Source: Cylindrodendrum hubeiense
Lineage: Eukaryota > Ascomycota > Sordariomycetes > Hypocreales > Nectriaceae
Assembly (NCBI GenBank): GCA_014621425.1
Contig: JAANBB010000363.1
Span: 1 to 41,462, forward strand
DNA length: 41,462 nucleotides
Direction: 5' to 3'
Shown here one piece after another: positions 11,267 through 22,251 of this stretch. Each line of letters starts with the position of its first letter. The first letter of the stretch is position 1. Under the pieces are notes generated by a model. That model did no database searches. It was not told the DNA's origin and saw nothing but the letters and a program-made list of their open reading frames with translations. The translations under genes and the position numbers were made by a program.

Positions 11267-12022
11267 CCTGGACAGGTGCCCAAGAGCCACCTTTGATGAT
11301 CGTGTAGAGAGCCCAGGAACGAAGTTCAGCGGTGAGATGGGGTTGGCTTTTGACGGAGGGAGAAGTCAATTGCTAGTCTGGAAGGCTGGTGTGCCGGTTG
11401 ACTAGCTGGGGGGAGTTGGGGGTGATGATGTCAGCTCTGTTGGCTGGTGGGTGGCGTCGGGGCACTGGACTTAATTGGCTCAGACCCACACCACAGGCAG
11501 GTGTCCGCTAATCTACAGCAGTCATAGCGGTCATAGCGGTCATAGCAGTCACAGCATCAAGTAGCAGCACTGCCCTTGTACGCTGTCAAGGCTGTCTTGT
11601 CCCGAACCATACGCCTGGGTCAAGCAAGGTCCACTCCGTCTAGGCCCCCGGACCTCACCATAAGTTACCTCCAGGCACTTACACATGGGTACGGACACAT
11701 GCCTCGGTAGGTAGCCAACGTAGGTATCTAGCTTTTGCCATCATTGCCTCAAGCTTCTCTCCGCCAAACAAACTAAATACCGCCTCATTTTAGTTTCTGG
11801 CTTGCATACAATATGACATACTTTTACCATTGAGGTGCAATGACAGCGAAACGCCAACACACACGACCTCGATTGCCTGCATTTCATCCTAACATCATGC
11901 GCCCCAAAGTGCGCATGACGGGGCCCACTGACCACCTCAGCATGCGCCCCCATATTCGTAGCGGCTCGCTCGATACTATTACCAGTTAGAAATGATGGCG
12001 CCGCCATTGAAACAGCCCGATG
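11267..12022. other. Intergenic region upstream of the Mg transporter
   Basis: This region holds the promoter of the Mg transporter gene and no supported gene. A 10-base tandem repeat (GTCATAGCGG-like) lies at 11519-11553. A TAGGTAG-type tract occurs at about 11706-11730. The last 20-30 bases before 12023 are the upstream region of the tRNA gene. Confidence 0.5.
11519..11553. repeat. 10-bp tandem repeat
   Basis: Three and a half copies of TCATAGCGGT, with the last unit degenerate (TCATAGCAGT, then TCACAGC), lie in the promoter side of the Mg transporter gene. No known binding site is recognised. Confidence 0.7.
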
Positions 12023-12104
12023 GGCGCAGTGGCAGAGTGGTCTAATGCGTATGACTAGAAATCATATCTCTTCGGAGGCGTCTGTTCGAATCAGGCCTGC
12101 GTCG
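12023..12104 (+). tRNA. tRNA-Ser (anticodon AGA)
   Basis: The 82-base sequence folds as a class II tRNA. The acceptor stem GGCGCAG pairs with CTGCGTC, followed by discriminator G. The D stem is GCA/TGC with loop GAGTGGTCTAA. The anticodon stem TATGA/TCATA closes the loop CTAGAAA, giving anticodon AGA. The variable arm is a hairpin (CTC-TTCG-GAG), as required for serine tRNAs. The T stem GTCTG/CAGGC closes TTCGAAT, and the loop carries the internal promoter box B. There is no intron and no encoded CCA, as normal for eukaryotes. In the cell A34 would be edited to inosine to read UCU, UCC and UCA. Confidence 0.95.
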
Positions 12105-12507
12105 GCTGCATTCACATCAATCTCTTGTGAGGAGGTCAATCTTTTTGCACCGCGACGAGACTGTCTCAGTATCCACGACGATGCCGACATGCACGGTGTA
12201 GATGTCTTGACTGCCGAAGACTCGCTGAAGACTCTCTTTATATGGTTCAGTTTTTGCATGTTGTGAAATTATCATTTAGTAACTCCATTTCCTCGCCCAG
12301 CCCGCTGTCATCAATGACTTTCATTGACATATGAGGTCCGCTTTTTTTGCTAAGATTTATATACACCGATTGACTCTATACGAGTCCCTGTATCATCGTC
12401 CTCTATCATGCCGGTAGCCCCCCTTGTCATTTTCACACCTGCCTGGGTATATGTCATGGCCTCCATTAATGATTCATTCTCTGTACCACTACCCTCTCAT
12501 GGGATCT
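12105..12507. other. Spacer between tRNA-Ser and NOC4, no gene seen
   Basis: There is no supported coding sequence. A T-rich run (CTTTTTTTGC) at about 12341-12350 is too far from the tRNA to be its own terminator with confidence. The right part is expected to be the NOC4 3' UTR. Confidence 0.45.
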
Positions 12508-14274
12508 TTAGGCCACCTCGGTTTCCTGAACCGCTCCTCCGAAATCCCACAGCTTGACCAAGAGGCTGTCTTGCTCAACCTCAGCATCGTCATAAGACGT
12601 AAACACCTTCTTGGGAATTTGAAACTCAACCACGGGACCCTTCTTGACGTCCTTCGATATTTCTGCCTCAAGTAGCTAGTTGTATTGTCAGTAGAGTTAT
12701 CATATCACGGGGTAGGCATCCTTACAGTGGCATATGAGTGATCGAGGAAATCTTCGATGTTGTAGGACTGCTTTGTGAACTGCTCGGAGATGATTTTCGA
12801 AATGGTGGCGACGTTGGGGTGGTAGTGAGACTGAAGCTGCACAAGCTCCCATAGACAGCTCTCCATAGCTTGGGTCTCCATAGGGTCCGCCTCGTCTACC
12901 AAAAATGGGTCTTCGGCGCCATGCTCGCTGATGAACTTCCTAACCTCGGGGTCTCGGTTCTCTCGGTGGATCATGAAGGTGCACGACGGGTGGCGCTTGA
13001 GGAGGTTGTAGATCCAGGGCGTCACGAATACAATGGCACTGGGAGGCGCATTCAACGCGAGTCGAGCAAGGCGCTTGATGAAGCTCGCCACGAGCGCGGC
13101 GGGAAGATGGGTCGACCCCAAGAACGTGTCCAAGAGACGGAAGAAACGCGAGCGATGCTTGGAGTGAAGAATGTCGCGGTCAAGCAATGAGTAGAGCTTG
13201 GAGTAGAAAGACGGATAATCCAGGTTGCGCTCCTGGATCAGGTAGAAGACACCGGAAAGGGCCAACAGGGACATGGAACCACCAGCGTCGTACGAGTTGG
13301 TCAGGAAATCGGCTAGGAGCTCAGGCTTGATAAACCATGGAGCAATGACTGTCGAGATGATGTCGAGGAGTTGCTTTCGCTGCTCCTTTCCTTCGACTAG
13401 AGTCATCAAGGCGAGCCAGGCGTCCTGGCCCTGCTTCTTGTGCTGGTTGACGTTGCGAAGAGAATGGGTCTTCTTCTTGGGACGCGGAATGTAAAAGTCT
13501 TGAAGCTCCTCAGCAGACTCGGGCACGCCGTCAAGAGCAGATAGCAGAGAGAAGACCCGATCAAACAAACCACTTGGAATCTTGTTTGCGGACGAATTTT
13601 CCACAGCATACCTGGTTCATATTGGTTAGACCATATTCTAGGCAGAGAGACAATGGGACGACTCACTTGATGGAGTTGAAGGTGTAATATCGGATGTCGT
13701 CGAACTGCTCCGCATACTCCTCGACATAGGCAGTTACAACGTCCTCGTTGTCGGCAAGGAACACAGTCGACACAATGTCCCGGATAAATGCTCTGGGAAA
13801 GGTGTACTCATCCTTGTCGTAGAGGAAATCTCCTTCAGCCTTGAGGGTCCTCATGCATAGCGTCAAGGCAGTGTGAGCTAGCTCCTCATCATTGAGAATG
13901 CTGACCAGCTTGGTTTTGTATTCACCAAACTGCTCCTTGAGCCAGCCAACAACCACCAGGTCCTTCTCAGACAGGGTCTTTTTGGAGATGAGAGCACCCT
14001 GGGCGAGCAACCGCACGAAGATTCGGCAGAGCGCCACCGCCGCCAACATACCCTCCGGGCTGCCGCTGCGGAACTCATCCATGGTGGTTAGCAAGACGGT
14101 AATGTCGTTGTAGTTCTTTCTCGACTCCAGAATGCCCTGCTCCATCGACAGGATCTTGGCGTTGGGGTCCTCAGCCTCATCGCTGCTGGCGGACGACCTC
14201 CGACGCTTCGTGGGCTTCTCAGTATTTGAAGGCCGCTTGCGCTTGGAGCGCTCGCCAGAAGTAGCGGCTGGCAT
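12508..14274 (-). CDS. NOC4: Noc4, nucleolar complex protein for 40S subunit biogenesis
   Basis: Exons are 14274-13667, 13611-12726 and 12675-12508, with 55 and 50 bp introns, giving 553 residues (yeast Noc4 is 552). The protein works with Nop14 in the nucleolus for maturation and export of the small ribosomal subunit. The N terminus is basic (SKRKRPS, KPTKRRRSS), consistent with nucleolar import. The CBF/Mak21 domain covers about residues 315-420 and includes SMSLLALSGVFYLIQ and HSKHRSRFFRLLDTFL. The C-terminal block SYAT-LLEAEISKD then GPVVEFQIPKKVF is characteristic of Noc4 and fixes the last splice junction. The start is the ATG of MPAATSGERSKRKR; the frame extends further upstream but without an ATG. 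It is divergent from ATP4. Confidence 0.94.
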
Positions 14275-14688
14275 GTTGTGAGAGGGTTTGAGGTGTGACA
14301 AGTGGCAGACGGTAAATTTGAGACGGTATGTCTGTGAGTATCGAAACCACCAGAATTAGCTGGTGTCCAGGCACGCAGACGCTCAATGTTGAATGTTCTA
14401 GACAGGTATAAGTCAGTTCGAGAAGGTGAAAACCATGAAATTCTCTACGAGCTCGACGGTTGAAATTTCGGACCAATCAGGCGTCGGGCGGCGCCAAGAC
14501 GCTCCAGGAACAGCGACGGCAAAATCCCGGCGGGCCAGATCCTCCCCTCCGGTGCAGCTGCGCAATTTACAGGTCACGTGGATTTGATTGTTGCCGAGCT
14601 AGCGCGATAAAACCTCAACCTGTATTCCCAGCTTCCGAAGCAACGTCAAGCCCACGCCCACGATACCCCCATCATAATCCATCTCACA
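14275..14688. promoter_or_regulatory. Divergent promoter between NOC4 and ATP4
   Basis: These 414 bases lie between two start codons facing away from each other. A CCAAT box occurs at about 14473-14477 (GGACCAATCAGGC). The leader just before the ATP4 ATG is pyrimidine- and CCC-rich. No coding sequence is supported. Confidence 0.6.
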
Positions 14689-15595
14689 ATGGCGTCCCGC
14701 TTGGCTCGAAGCGCTGTCGGTACGTGTGACGCTCGATCCCGAGCCAATTCGTCGTCAATTGGCGCGACGCTGACCCTCTAGCAGGCGCTACCTTCCTCCG
14801 ACCTGCCCTCGCCCGCCGAGCCGCCCCTGCCATCTCCGCGGCCGCCGTTCGATACACCAGCAATGTCCCCGCCGAGGAGCCCAAGAAGAAGGCCCAGAGC
14901 CTGATCGATGCGATCCCCGGAAACAACATCATCACCAAGACCGCCCTCCTCAGCAGCACCACCGGCGGCCTCATCTACGCCCTCAGCAACGAGTACTACG
15001 TCATGAACGAGGAGACCATCATCGCCTTCTGCCTGCTCTCCGTCTGGGGTGGATTGATCAAGTACGGTGGCCCTGCCTACAAGGAGTGGGCCGAGTCCCA
15101 GAACCTGAAGATCAAGAACATCCTCAACAGCGCCCGCGCCGACCACACCGAGGCCGTCAAGGGACGCATTGAGGACGTCAAGCAGATGGGCACCGTCGTC
15201 GACGTCACCAAGACCCTGTTCGAGGTTTCCAAGGTAAATACGAGATGCAATTGGGTGGAATACCGACAGTGCTGATGCATCTCTTCAGGAAACCGCCAAG
15301 CTCGAGGCCCAGACCTTTGAGCTCGAGCAGCAGACTGCCCTGGCTGCCGAGGCCAAGTCCGTTCTCGACTCTTGGGTCCGATACGAGAGCCAGGTCAAGC
15401 AGCGCCAGCAGAAGGAGCTTGCCGCGTCCATCATCGCCAAGGTCCAGAAGGAGCTCGAGAACCCCAAAGTTCTCCAGTCCATCCTCCAGCAGAGCGTTGC
15501 CGATATCGAGAGTACGTGATACCCATGAGCGTGAAGTGCGGTGTTCCGATTGCTAACCGTCTTCCACAGAGATCATCGCCTCCAAGGCTCAATAA
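14689..15595 (+). CDS. ATP4: Mitochondrial F1Fo ATP synthase subunit 4 (subunit b)
   Basis: Exons are 14689-14719, 14785-15233, 15289-15511 and 15570-15595, giving 242 residues (yeast Atp4 is 244). Subunit b forms the peripheral stalk that holds the F1 head against the rotating Fo ring in the inner mitochondrial membrane. The N terminus is an Arg/Ala-rich presequence up to about residue 38. Two membrane segments lie at about 61-79 and 87-105, the second containing FCLLSVWGGLIKYGGP. The remainder is a long charged helix (ETAKLEAQTFELEQQ onward) reaching into the matrix. The last exon encodes only the final eight residues, KIIASKAQ. At the first acceptor a neighbouring AG three bases upstream would also be in frame and add one alanine. 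Confidence 0.96.
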
Positions 15596-16243
15596 ATTAC
15601 CTCCAACCGCTAGAGTCACGACAACCAGATTCCCCGGTTTCCCTTTGTACCCATCCTGTGTTATAATCACACCTGTGCAGTAGCCGAATCAATCAAGACC
15701 CTAGTTTCCTCATTACTGGAGAGCTCTTTGCCGTGCGATATTTCGAGTTGAGGTGGATTGTGATGTTTGTTTGTTTGGAGCTCGGAGCAATAAATTGCCT
15801 ATCGGGAAAGACCGGGATCTCCGATATCGCCGTTCCTCGACAACCGCTAAAACTCCAGCTAATTAGCTCACAAATACGAACAGGTAGTGTCAATGAATTG
15901 CCATTGACATGCCTGATAATTCGATCCCACGCAATGTTGAAAGGGCCGTCGCATGCACTGTGAAGTCGTTCATTCTCGGCCCGAAGTACCCGGTGTAAGT
16001 GTGATGGATTGAATTATTAACACAAAAGTATGACAGTCCATATAAACAACCCCAACCATACAAATAATACAGCAGAGAACCCCAACGCCGAGCCAGAGGG
16101 CCGTCGCTCCACGGCCGGAATAATCCAAGACCCAAGACTGCCTCCCTGACGGTAGCGAGAGGATAGTAGTTACAAACAAAGAAAATAAAGTGACTCGTCG
16201 AGGATGTCGATAGTAAGATAGAAAATTAAGTGAGACCTGGGCC
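15596..16243. other. Convergent intergenic region, no gene seen
   Basis: This stretch lies between the stop codons of ATP4 (+) and the HeH-domain gene (-), and should contain both 3' UTRs. It is relatively A/T-rich, with several AATAAA-like stretches (for example GCAATAAATTG near 15788 and AGAAAATAAAGTG near 16180). No recognisable protein is encoded. Confidence 0.5.
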
Positions 16244-18367
16244 TTAGTAAATTGGCCTCGCCTCCTCCCACTTCTTTGGTTCCGGTGTGAGCTCCGGCGT
16301 CTCGGTCCTCAAATCGGGACCAAGCGACACTCTTCCGCTCCGTCGTCTCCGGGCACCCTCGCCAGCGACGGGGCCAATCCACTCCCAGGCACGGCCGACT
16401 TCGCCACTCCGGCCTTCTCGTTGACTGGTGCGGACATTACTGTTCTGTTCAATAACTGCCCGGACCCTCTGCCAGACCCGTTCTCGCTCAGACAGCGAGT
16501 GAACAGATCGCAGCACATCGTCTCGGAGGTTCGGCAGGAACAGCCATGGGTCATCGATATCCTCCTCACCCAACTCCTTTTGGTTGGCCAATCTTCCCAA
16601 GACCAAGTCAACCAGAGCTGGGATCTGGGCCGAGGTAGCCACATGTCTGCGGTAGCGAGCGCGCATGTAGAAAATAGCAAGGACAGACGTGATCAGAAGT
16701 CCAATTGTGAATCGATTTCTTGCCAAGCTGAGCCGGAGGTGGCGCTTGAGCGTGCAGGTGAGCGAAAGGCGAGCGAGAGACGTTGACGATAGCCTTCGGT
16801 TTGGAAGGCTGGGGGAATCGGACGGTCTGTAGGGTCAACCACGGATCTGGTTAGTTGCTTTGTCAGAAACAGTTGAAGTAATGATGAAGCGATGTAAAGT
16901 GCAGCGAGAATAAATGAGGATGGTAACTTACGGTTGCGTCTCGAAGACCTCGACCTCAACCTCGTCTCGGGCCGTCACCTCCCCAATAGCAGCCGCCCAG
17001 AGCTCATCAAACTCATCGCTGTTCAGTCTCTTAGAGCGTTTCCTGCTGACAGTCGCCTTGAGTTCCTCCTCGGGGATACCTGGCGACTCTTCCTGCTGGC
17101 CTTCCTCATTGACCAACTCTCCGCATTCGAACTTGGCGCGGCGGTCTCTGAGCTCCTCGATAGCCTTGTCAGCTACAGCCTGTACGCGGCGTGCCTTTTC
17201 ACCATCAGGCTCGCAAGTGGGAGGGAGGGGAACGAATCCACCAAGAGACAACGGGTGCGGCTCGAGGACAAAGTTTGCCTCACATCGGACTTCGAAATCC
17301 GCATAGCAGTAGGCATGCTGAGGACACAGCTCACACTCAGGCTCAATGAATGGCCTAAGAGCGTCGGGAAGAGGAAAATCTTCTGGGATGATGTCCTGAG
17401 CCGGTCGCCCAAGACCGCAGTATCCAACAGCGATCTTCTCCTGCCTATACCAGGCCAGGTAGGCTCCAAGCAACCCAAGGAACAAAACAAAGAAAGGAGT
17501 TTTGAAGCTGCTCTTGCGGGCAGCCGGCGCAGCAGGCTTGCGAGGCTCAACCGAGGCCTCTCCTCTGCTAGCTGCCTCCTCCAACTCTAGTTGCTCATCG
17601 GGAGTGAACTCCTCGCCCGGCTCAAGAAACATCTCGGGTGTTCGTTGACGTGGCCTTGGGGTTTCAAAATCATCGGCATAGCTCTCTGTGTATCCATCGG
17701 TTCGACGTCTGGAAGTAGACTTGGCGCTCTTGAGGATGTCACCGTCGCCGGTTCGCCGGCGGTTGGTTGGAGTTTTGGTCTGGGGCGGGGAACTTCCGCT
17801 CTGGAAAGGATTGTCGTAGGTGAAGACGCTTTCCTCATGATCCGAGATAGGATCTTCCTCTTCCGGCTCGGGCTTGATTTGGGGAGTGACGGTTCTGCGG
17901 CTGAGGCTGCGACGGGTTGATCTGGGAGCCTCGTAGTCGAGTACGTCATCATCAGCGTGCGACAGCGCTCTGCTCACAGACCGCGAGGCCCGCTTCGTAG
18001 GGCTCCGGCGGGCTGGGGTGACCATCTCCTGGTCCTCAACCTTGATGCGTGTTGATGTCTTCCGCGGGGACCTTGATCGCCTGGCGGATTGTGGTGGGGG
18101 GAGGAGGTCGTGATCGTCCCAGGTGCCGGTGTCTTCAGCGCTGCCAGCATTGACGATGCCCATGCTGGATCGCTTGGCTTTGGCCCGCTGAGCTCGAAGC
18201 TTGGGGGCTTGGGATAGAACTTGGTCAGTGACGAGCTCAACCAACTGGCCCTTCTTCGCCGTGGCGGGGTATTCGACGTTGTGAGTGACGAGGATCGACC
18301 GCAGGCGAGGCATGGTCACGCTGCGTGGGTCGAAGCCCTCTTGGAGATAGTCCTCGGCGTCGGCCAT
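16244..18367 (-). CDS. Heh1/Src1-type inner nuclear membrane protein (HeH and MAN1-like domains)
   Basis: Exons are 18367-16932 and 16826-16244, with a 105 bp intron, giving 672 residues. An N-terminal HeH fold (about 12-50, with PRLRSILVTHNVEYPATAKK) is the LEM-like module of fungal Src1/Heh1 proteins. A long Ser/Arg- and acid-rich nucleoplasmic linker with SP motifs follows, and a PRKTSTRIK-type basic cluster could aid import. A first membrane helix lies at about 290-307. A lumenal MSC (Man1-Src1 C-terminal) domain with several cysteines (CELCPQHAYC, CEANF, C-GEL) follows, then a second helix at about 517-533. The C-terminal winged-helix-like part includes LRDDVLRSVHSLSERERVW. Family members tether chromatin, rDNA and telomeres to the inner nuclear membrane and act in nuclear pore surveillance. 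The two exons join in frame at ETQP-PSDSP. It is divergent from COQ6. Confidence 0.93.
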
Positions 18368-18992
18368 GATGTCGGTCTGGGTTGCTAATGTTGTAGACCG
18401 ACAAATTGCGACTCGGGCGAATGTTAAGGTGGGATGAGAAGAGTGGGTTGTTCACACTTCCCAGATCACTCCAGATCGGACGTGTAAAGCTTCCTGGTCA
18501 ACAAAGTAATCTGCACCTCGCACGACAAGCTGAGCAAGTGTACAAACGAATCGCAGTACCCTTGCGATAGGTCTCAGAGCAACGCCACACAGGCCGAGAA
18601 AAAAAGATGAAATGCTGCAGGAGAGGTGGTGGGGTGATGGTCTCTTGGAATGCGACCGCCTCTGTGGACAGGTGTTGATGAGAGACCCTTGACGCAATGA
18701 TAGCGCCGTTGTCTGTGGCAACTGGGAAAACTGGATTGTGGCTCCCTGTCACTTGTCACTTGACCCAGCAGCAACCTTGCAGGACGCGCACCGCCACACG
18801 AGCAAGAGTCCCCACTACGCCACACTTTGCCACACTTTATCCCACGAGCTATCGAACCACTGGCGGGACGACAATTGACGGCCAGCTTCGGTCATCGTCC
18901 CACATCGTGCGTGCCGTTGTTGGTGCCCGCGACCCAATTCTTCAAGACGACTTTCGTCTGCTTCTGAAGCCCAACTCAAGCCTTTCTCCACC
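18368..18992. promoter_or_regulatory. Divergent promoter between the HeH-domain gene and COQ6
   Basis: This 625-base interval carries both promoters. The part next to COQ6 is pyrimidine-rich and includes two nearly identical CCACACTTTG / CCACACTTTA copies at about 18819-18841. No coding sequence is supported. Confidence 0.55.
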
Positions 18993-20506
18993 ATGCTAGC
19001 AAGGCGATCTCTCCTAGGAAAGCCCGGCTTTATTTGCCGGAGCTGTGTCCGCCAGTGCCAGTCTCAATTGACCCGGGCTTATTCCACCTCCAAAGACAAC
19101 ATCTATGATGTCGTCTGTGTTGGCGGAGGCCCAGCTGGGTTGAGTCTGCTCACGGCTCTCCGTACGATTGGACCATTTATAACACACCAACTGTATCTAA
19201 CACAGTCACAGGAGCCAATCCCGTTACTTCCGGCCTGCGAGTCGCCCTCATCGAAGCTCAGGACCTTTCCAAGGTCTCGTCGTTCGCCCTGCCTATAACC
19301 CAGTTTTCCAACCGCTGCAGCTCCCTCACCCCGGCATCGGCCCAATTCCTCGACACCATCGGCGCATGGACCCATATGAAGCGGGAGCGCATCCAGGACT
19401 ACCATGAGATGCAGGTCTGGGACGGTCTGACGGACGCGCGCATCGAGTTCGACGGCCAGCCCAGCTCTGGCGCGGGCAAGACGCTTGCATACATGATCGA
19501 GAACCTGAACTTGACCTCAGGTCTTCTCAAGAGACTCGAGGAGCTTGGGGGCGTGGATATTTTCGACAACACAAAGGTGCAAAACATCGACCTTGGCAAG
19601 GAGACGGAGGAGATGGACCTCAGCGAGTGGCCCATTGTTGAGCTGTCTGGGGGCCAGTCTCTGGCAGCACGACTTCTCATCGGCGCAGACGGAGCCAACA
19701 GTCCTGTACGGGCATTCTCCGGTATTGGGAGCAGCGGTTGGGACTATGGCCGACACGGTGTTGTGGCTTCTCTGCAACTCGAGGGCGACGGATGGGGTGG
19801 CGAGTTCAACAAGATTGCCTACCAGCGATTCCTGCCCACCGGCCCTATCGCCATGCTTCCCTTGCCTGGCAACCACGCTTCACTCGTCTGGTCTACCACT
19901 CCTGAGAAAGCTGCGCTCCTGAAGAGCCTCTCCCCTAAGGACTTCATCGCCATGGTCAACGCTGCGTTCCGCCTGAGCGCTGTCGATCTCGGCTACCTAC
20001 ATACTGTTCCCGAAGGCCAGGAGGAGGAGCTATCGTGGCGCACCCAGCACACTCATATTAATGCCGAGACCGTCCCTCAGACCGTCGTTGGCGTGCAGGA
20101 GGGCACTGTCGCCTCGTTCCCCCTGAAGCTCCGCCACGCAGACACCTATATTGGCGAGCGTGTTGCCTTGATTGGTGACGCTGCCCACACTATCCACCCA
20201 CTTGCCGGTCAGGGTTTGAACCAAGGACAAGGTGACGTCCAGAGCCTGGCCAAGACCATTGAGTACGCAGTTTCTCACGGCCAGGACATCGGCTCGACCC
20301 TGTCGCTGGAGCCGTACAGCAGCGAGCGGTATGCCGCCAACCACATCATCCTCGGAGTCTGTGACAAGCTACACAAGCTCTACGCGGTAGAGAGCGGGCC
20401 CCTGGTCCCTCTACGGTCGATTGGACTCAAGGCAGTAAACGCCCTTGGGCCCCTGAAGAACTTCTTCATGGAGCAGGCCTCTGCAAATGGCTCCAAGCTG
20501 TTGTAG
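18993..20506 (+). CDS. COQ6: Coq6, flavin monooxygenase of ubiquinone biosynthesis
   Basis: Exons are 18993-19161 and 19212-20506, with a 50 bp intron, giving 487 residues (yeast Coq6 is 479). Coq6 hydroxylates the benzoquinone ring precursor at C5 on the matrix side of the inner mitochondrial membrane, within the CoQ synthome. The N terminus (MLARRSLLGKPG to about residue 33) is a basic presequence. The FAD-binding GGGPAG motif is at 44-49, the DG motif GADGANSPVR starts at 214, and the GD motif GDAAHTIHPLAGQGLNQG starts at 378. This order is the diagnostic UbiH/Coq6 fold. The splice join TALR-ANPVTSGLRVALIEA restores the second strand of the Rossmann fold. It is convergent with NUO49; only 230 bases separate the two stop codons. 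Confidence 0.95.
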
Positions 20507-20736
20507 AACTCCCATGTACATCTACTTTGTAAAACATGTAAATAATCACTGAAGGATCCGGTAGCCAAAAGTTGAGAGAATTTCTTCATTGCTACTTCAC
20601 AACACACACGTCACCTCTGCATAGCCTCTCGCTTGAGCACACGACATTTGTGGGAGTATTTACCGTGGTCCCCCTAGTCAGCTATGATTACAAACAAAGG
20701 AAACCAAATCTAAACTTCTTTGTTTTCCACAACTCT

Positions 20737-22251
20737 TTACCGATCGACCTCGCCTGGGTAGGACGTTAGCAATTGCTTCAAACCTAACAAGGGGAATAAT
20801 TTGACTTACCGAACACCAGATCCATAGTACCAATAACCGCCACAGCGTCAGCCAGCAAGTGACCCTTGGAGACGTGATCGAAACCACCCAAGTGGGCAAA
20901 TCCGGGAGCGCGGATGTGGCATCGGTATGGTCGCTCGCTGCCGTCGCTGACAACGTAGACACCCATCTCGCCCTTGGGGGCCTCGATGGCGGAGTAGGTC
21001 TCACCGGGGGGGACGGCGTAACCCTTGGTGTAGAGCAGGAAGTGGTGGATGAGGGCCTCCATGTTCTCCTTCATGGCAGCACGAGGAGGGGGAGAGACCT
21101 TGTAGTCCTCAACGCGAACAGGGCCACCGGGCATCTTGTTCAAGCACTGGTGGATGATGCGGAGGGACTGTCGGAACTCTTCCATTCGGCAGAGGTATCG
21201 GTCGTAGCAGTCGCCATTGGTACCAACGGGAACATCGAACTCGACCTGGTCGTAGGCATCGTAAGGCTGGCTCTTTCGGATATCCCAGGGAACGCCGGAA
21301 CCTCGCAGCATAACACCGGTGAAGGAGAGGTTAAGGGCCTCGGTAGCGGGCACGACACCAACACCCCTCAATCGCTCAATCCAGATACGGTTGTCAGTCA
21401 ACATCTCCTCGGTCTCGTCAATACGGTCGCCGAACTGAGTAGCCCACTGGTAGATGTCGTCGAGGAGACCAACGGGGATATCCTGGTGAACACCGCCGGG
21501 ACGGACGTAGGCGGAGTGGAGACGGGCACCGGAGACACGCTCGTAGAATTCCTGGCAAAAAGGTCAATCCCATATCTCAGCCAATATTCCGCTCAAGACC
21601 TACCATGAGCTTCTCTCGCTCCTCGAAACCCCACAGGAAAGGCGTCAAAGCACCAACATCCATGGCGTGGGACAGGACGGACATCAGATGGTTCAGGACA
21701 CGGGTAAGCTCGCCGAACAGGGTTCGGATGAACTTGGCACGCTCGGGAATCTCAACGTTCAGGAGCTTCTCAACAGCGAGGGAGAAGCACTGCTCGTTGG
21801 TCATCATGGAGACGTAGTCGAGTCGGTCGAAGTAGGGCAGGGCCTGGAGATAGGTCTTGTACTCGATCAACTTCTCGGTACCTCGGTGCAGCAGACCGAC
21901 GTGGGGATCGGCTCGGACGATTTCCTCGCCGCTGAGCTCCAGAATCAACCGCAACACACCGTGGGCGGCGGGATGCTGGGGACCGAAGTTGACAGTGTAG
22001 TGTCGGATCTTGCGGTCCTCAACCGAGTTCTCGCGCGACTTTTTGGCGGTGCCAGGGACCGGGCCGGAGAGGCCGTAGGGATCTTTGAGGGCGTTGAAGT
22101 CGTCGTCGACGGGCACCAGACGGGTGCCCATGGGCTCGGGAGTCGCGTATCGTCGCAGGGTGGTCGTCGAGAACGGGCGAGCGGCGAGGGTCGCGGGTCG
22201 CAGACACAGGCGCTTGGCACCTTGGCCCGCGAGCCTGTGGAGGGCGACCAT
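20737..22251 (-). CDS. NADH:ubiquinone oxidoreductase 49 kDa subunit (complex I)
   Basis: Exons are 22251-21604, 21551-20810 and 20753-20737, with 52 and 56 bp introns, giving 468 residues. This subunit (NDUFS2/NUO49) sits in the peripheral arm and helps form the quinone-binding pocket near cluster N2. The N terminus to about residue 35 is a mitochondrial presequence ([20 protein letters not shown]). The core begins with [19 protein letters not shown] (80-98), the conserved quinone-site loop, followed by [19 protein letters not shown]. The C terminus includes [18 protein letters not shown] and ends in MDLVFG-EVDR. The last exon is only 17 bases and supplies part of a Gly codon plus EVDR and stop; that ending is conserved in the family, which supports this tiny exon. 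Confidence 0.96.

Noticed and set aside
10924..11283. Alternative start of the Mg transporter at MGTCPGCPATAS in the downstream frame
   Set aside because: It would avoid a frame break, but the residues encoded before RRKSFAAL look random, whereas the other frame gives a basic block of the type seen in related transporters.
14778..15146. Minus-strand open frame opposite ATP4
   Set aside because: It is a Gly/Val/Asp-rich mirror of a strongly biased coding sequence and has no supported start or domain.
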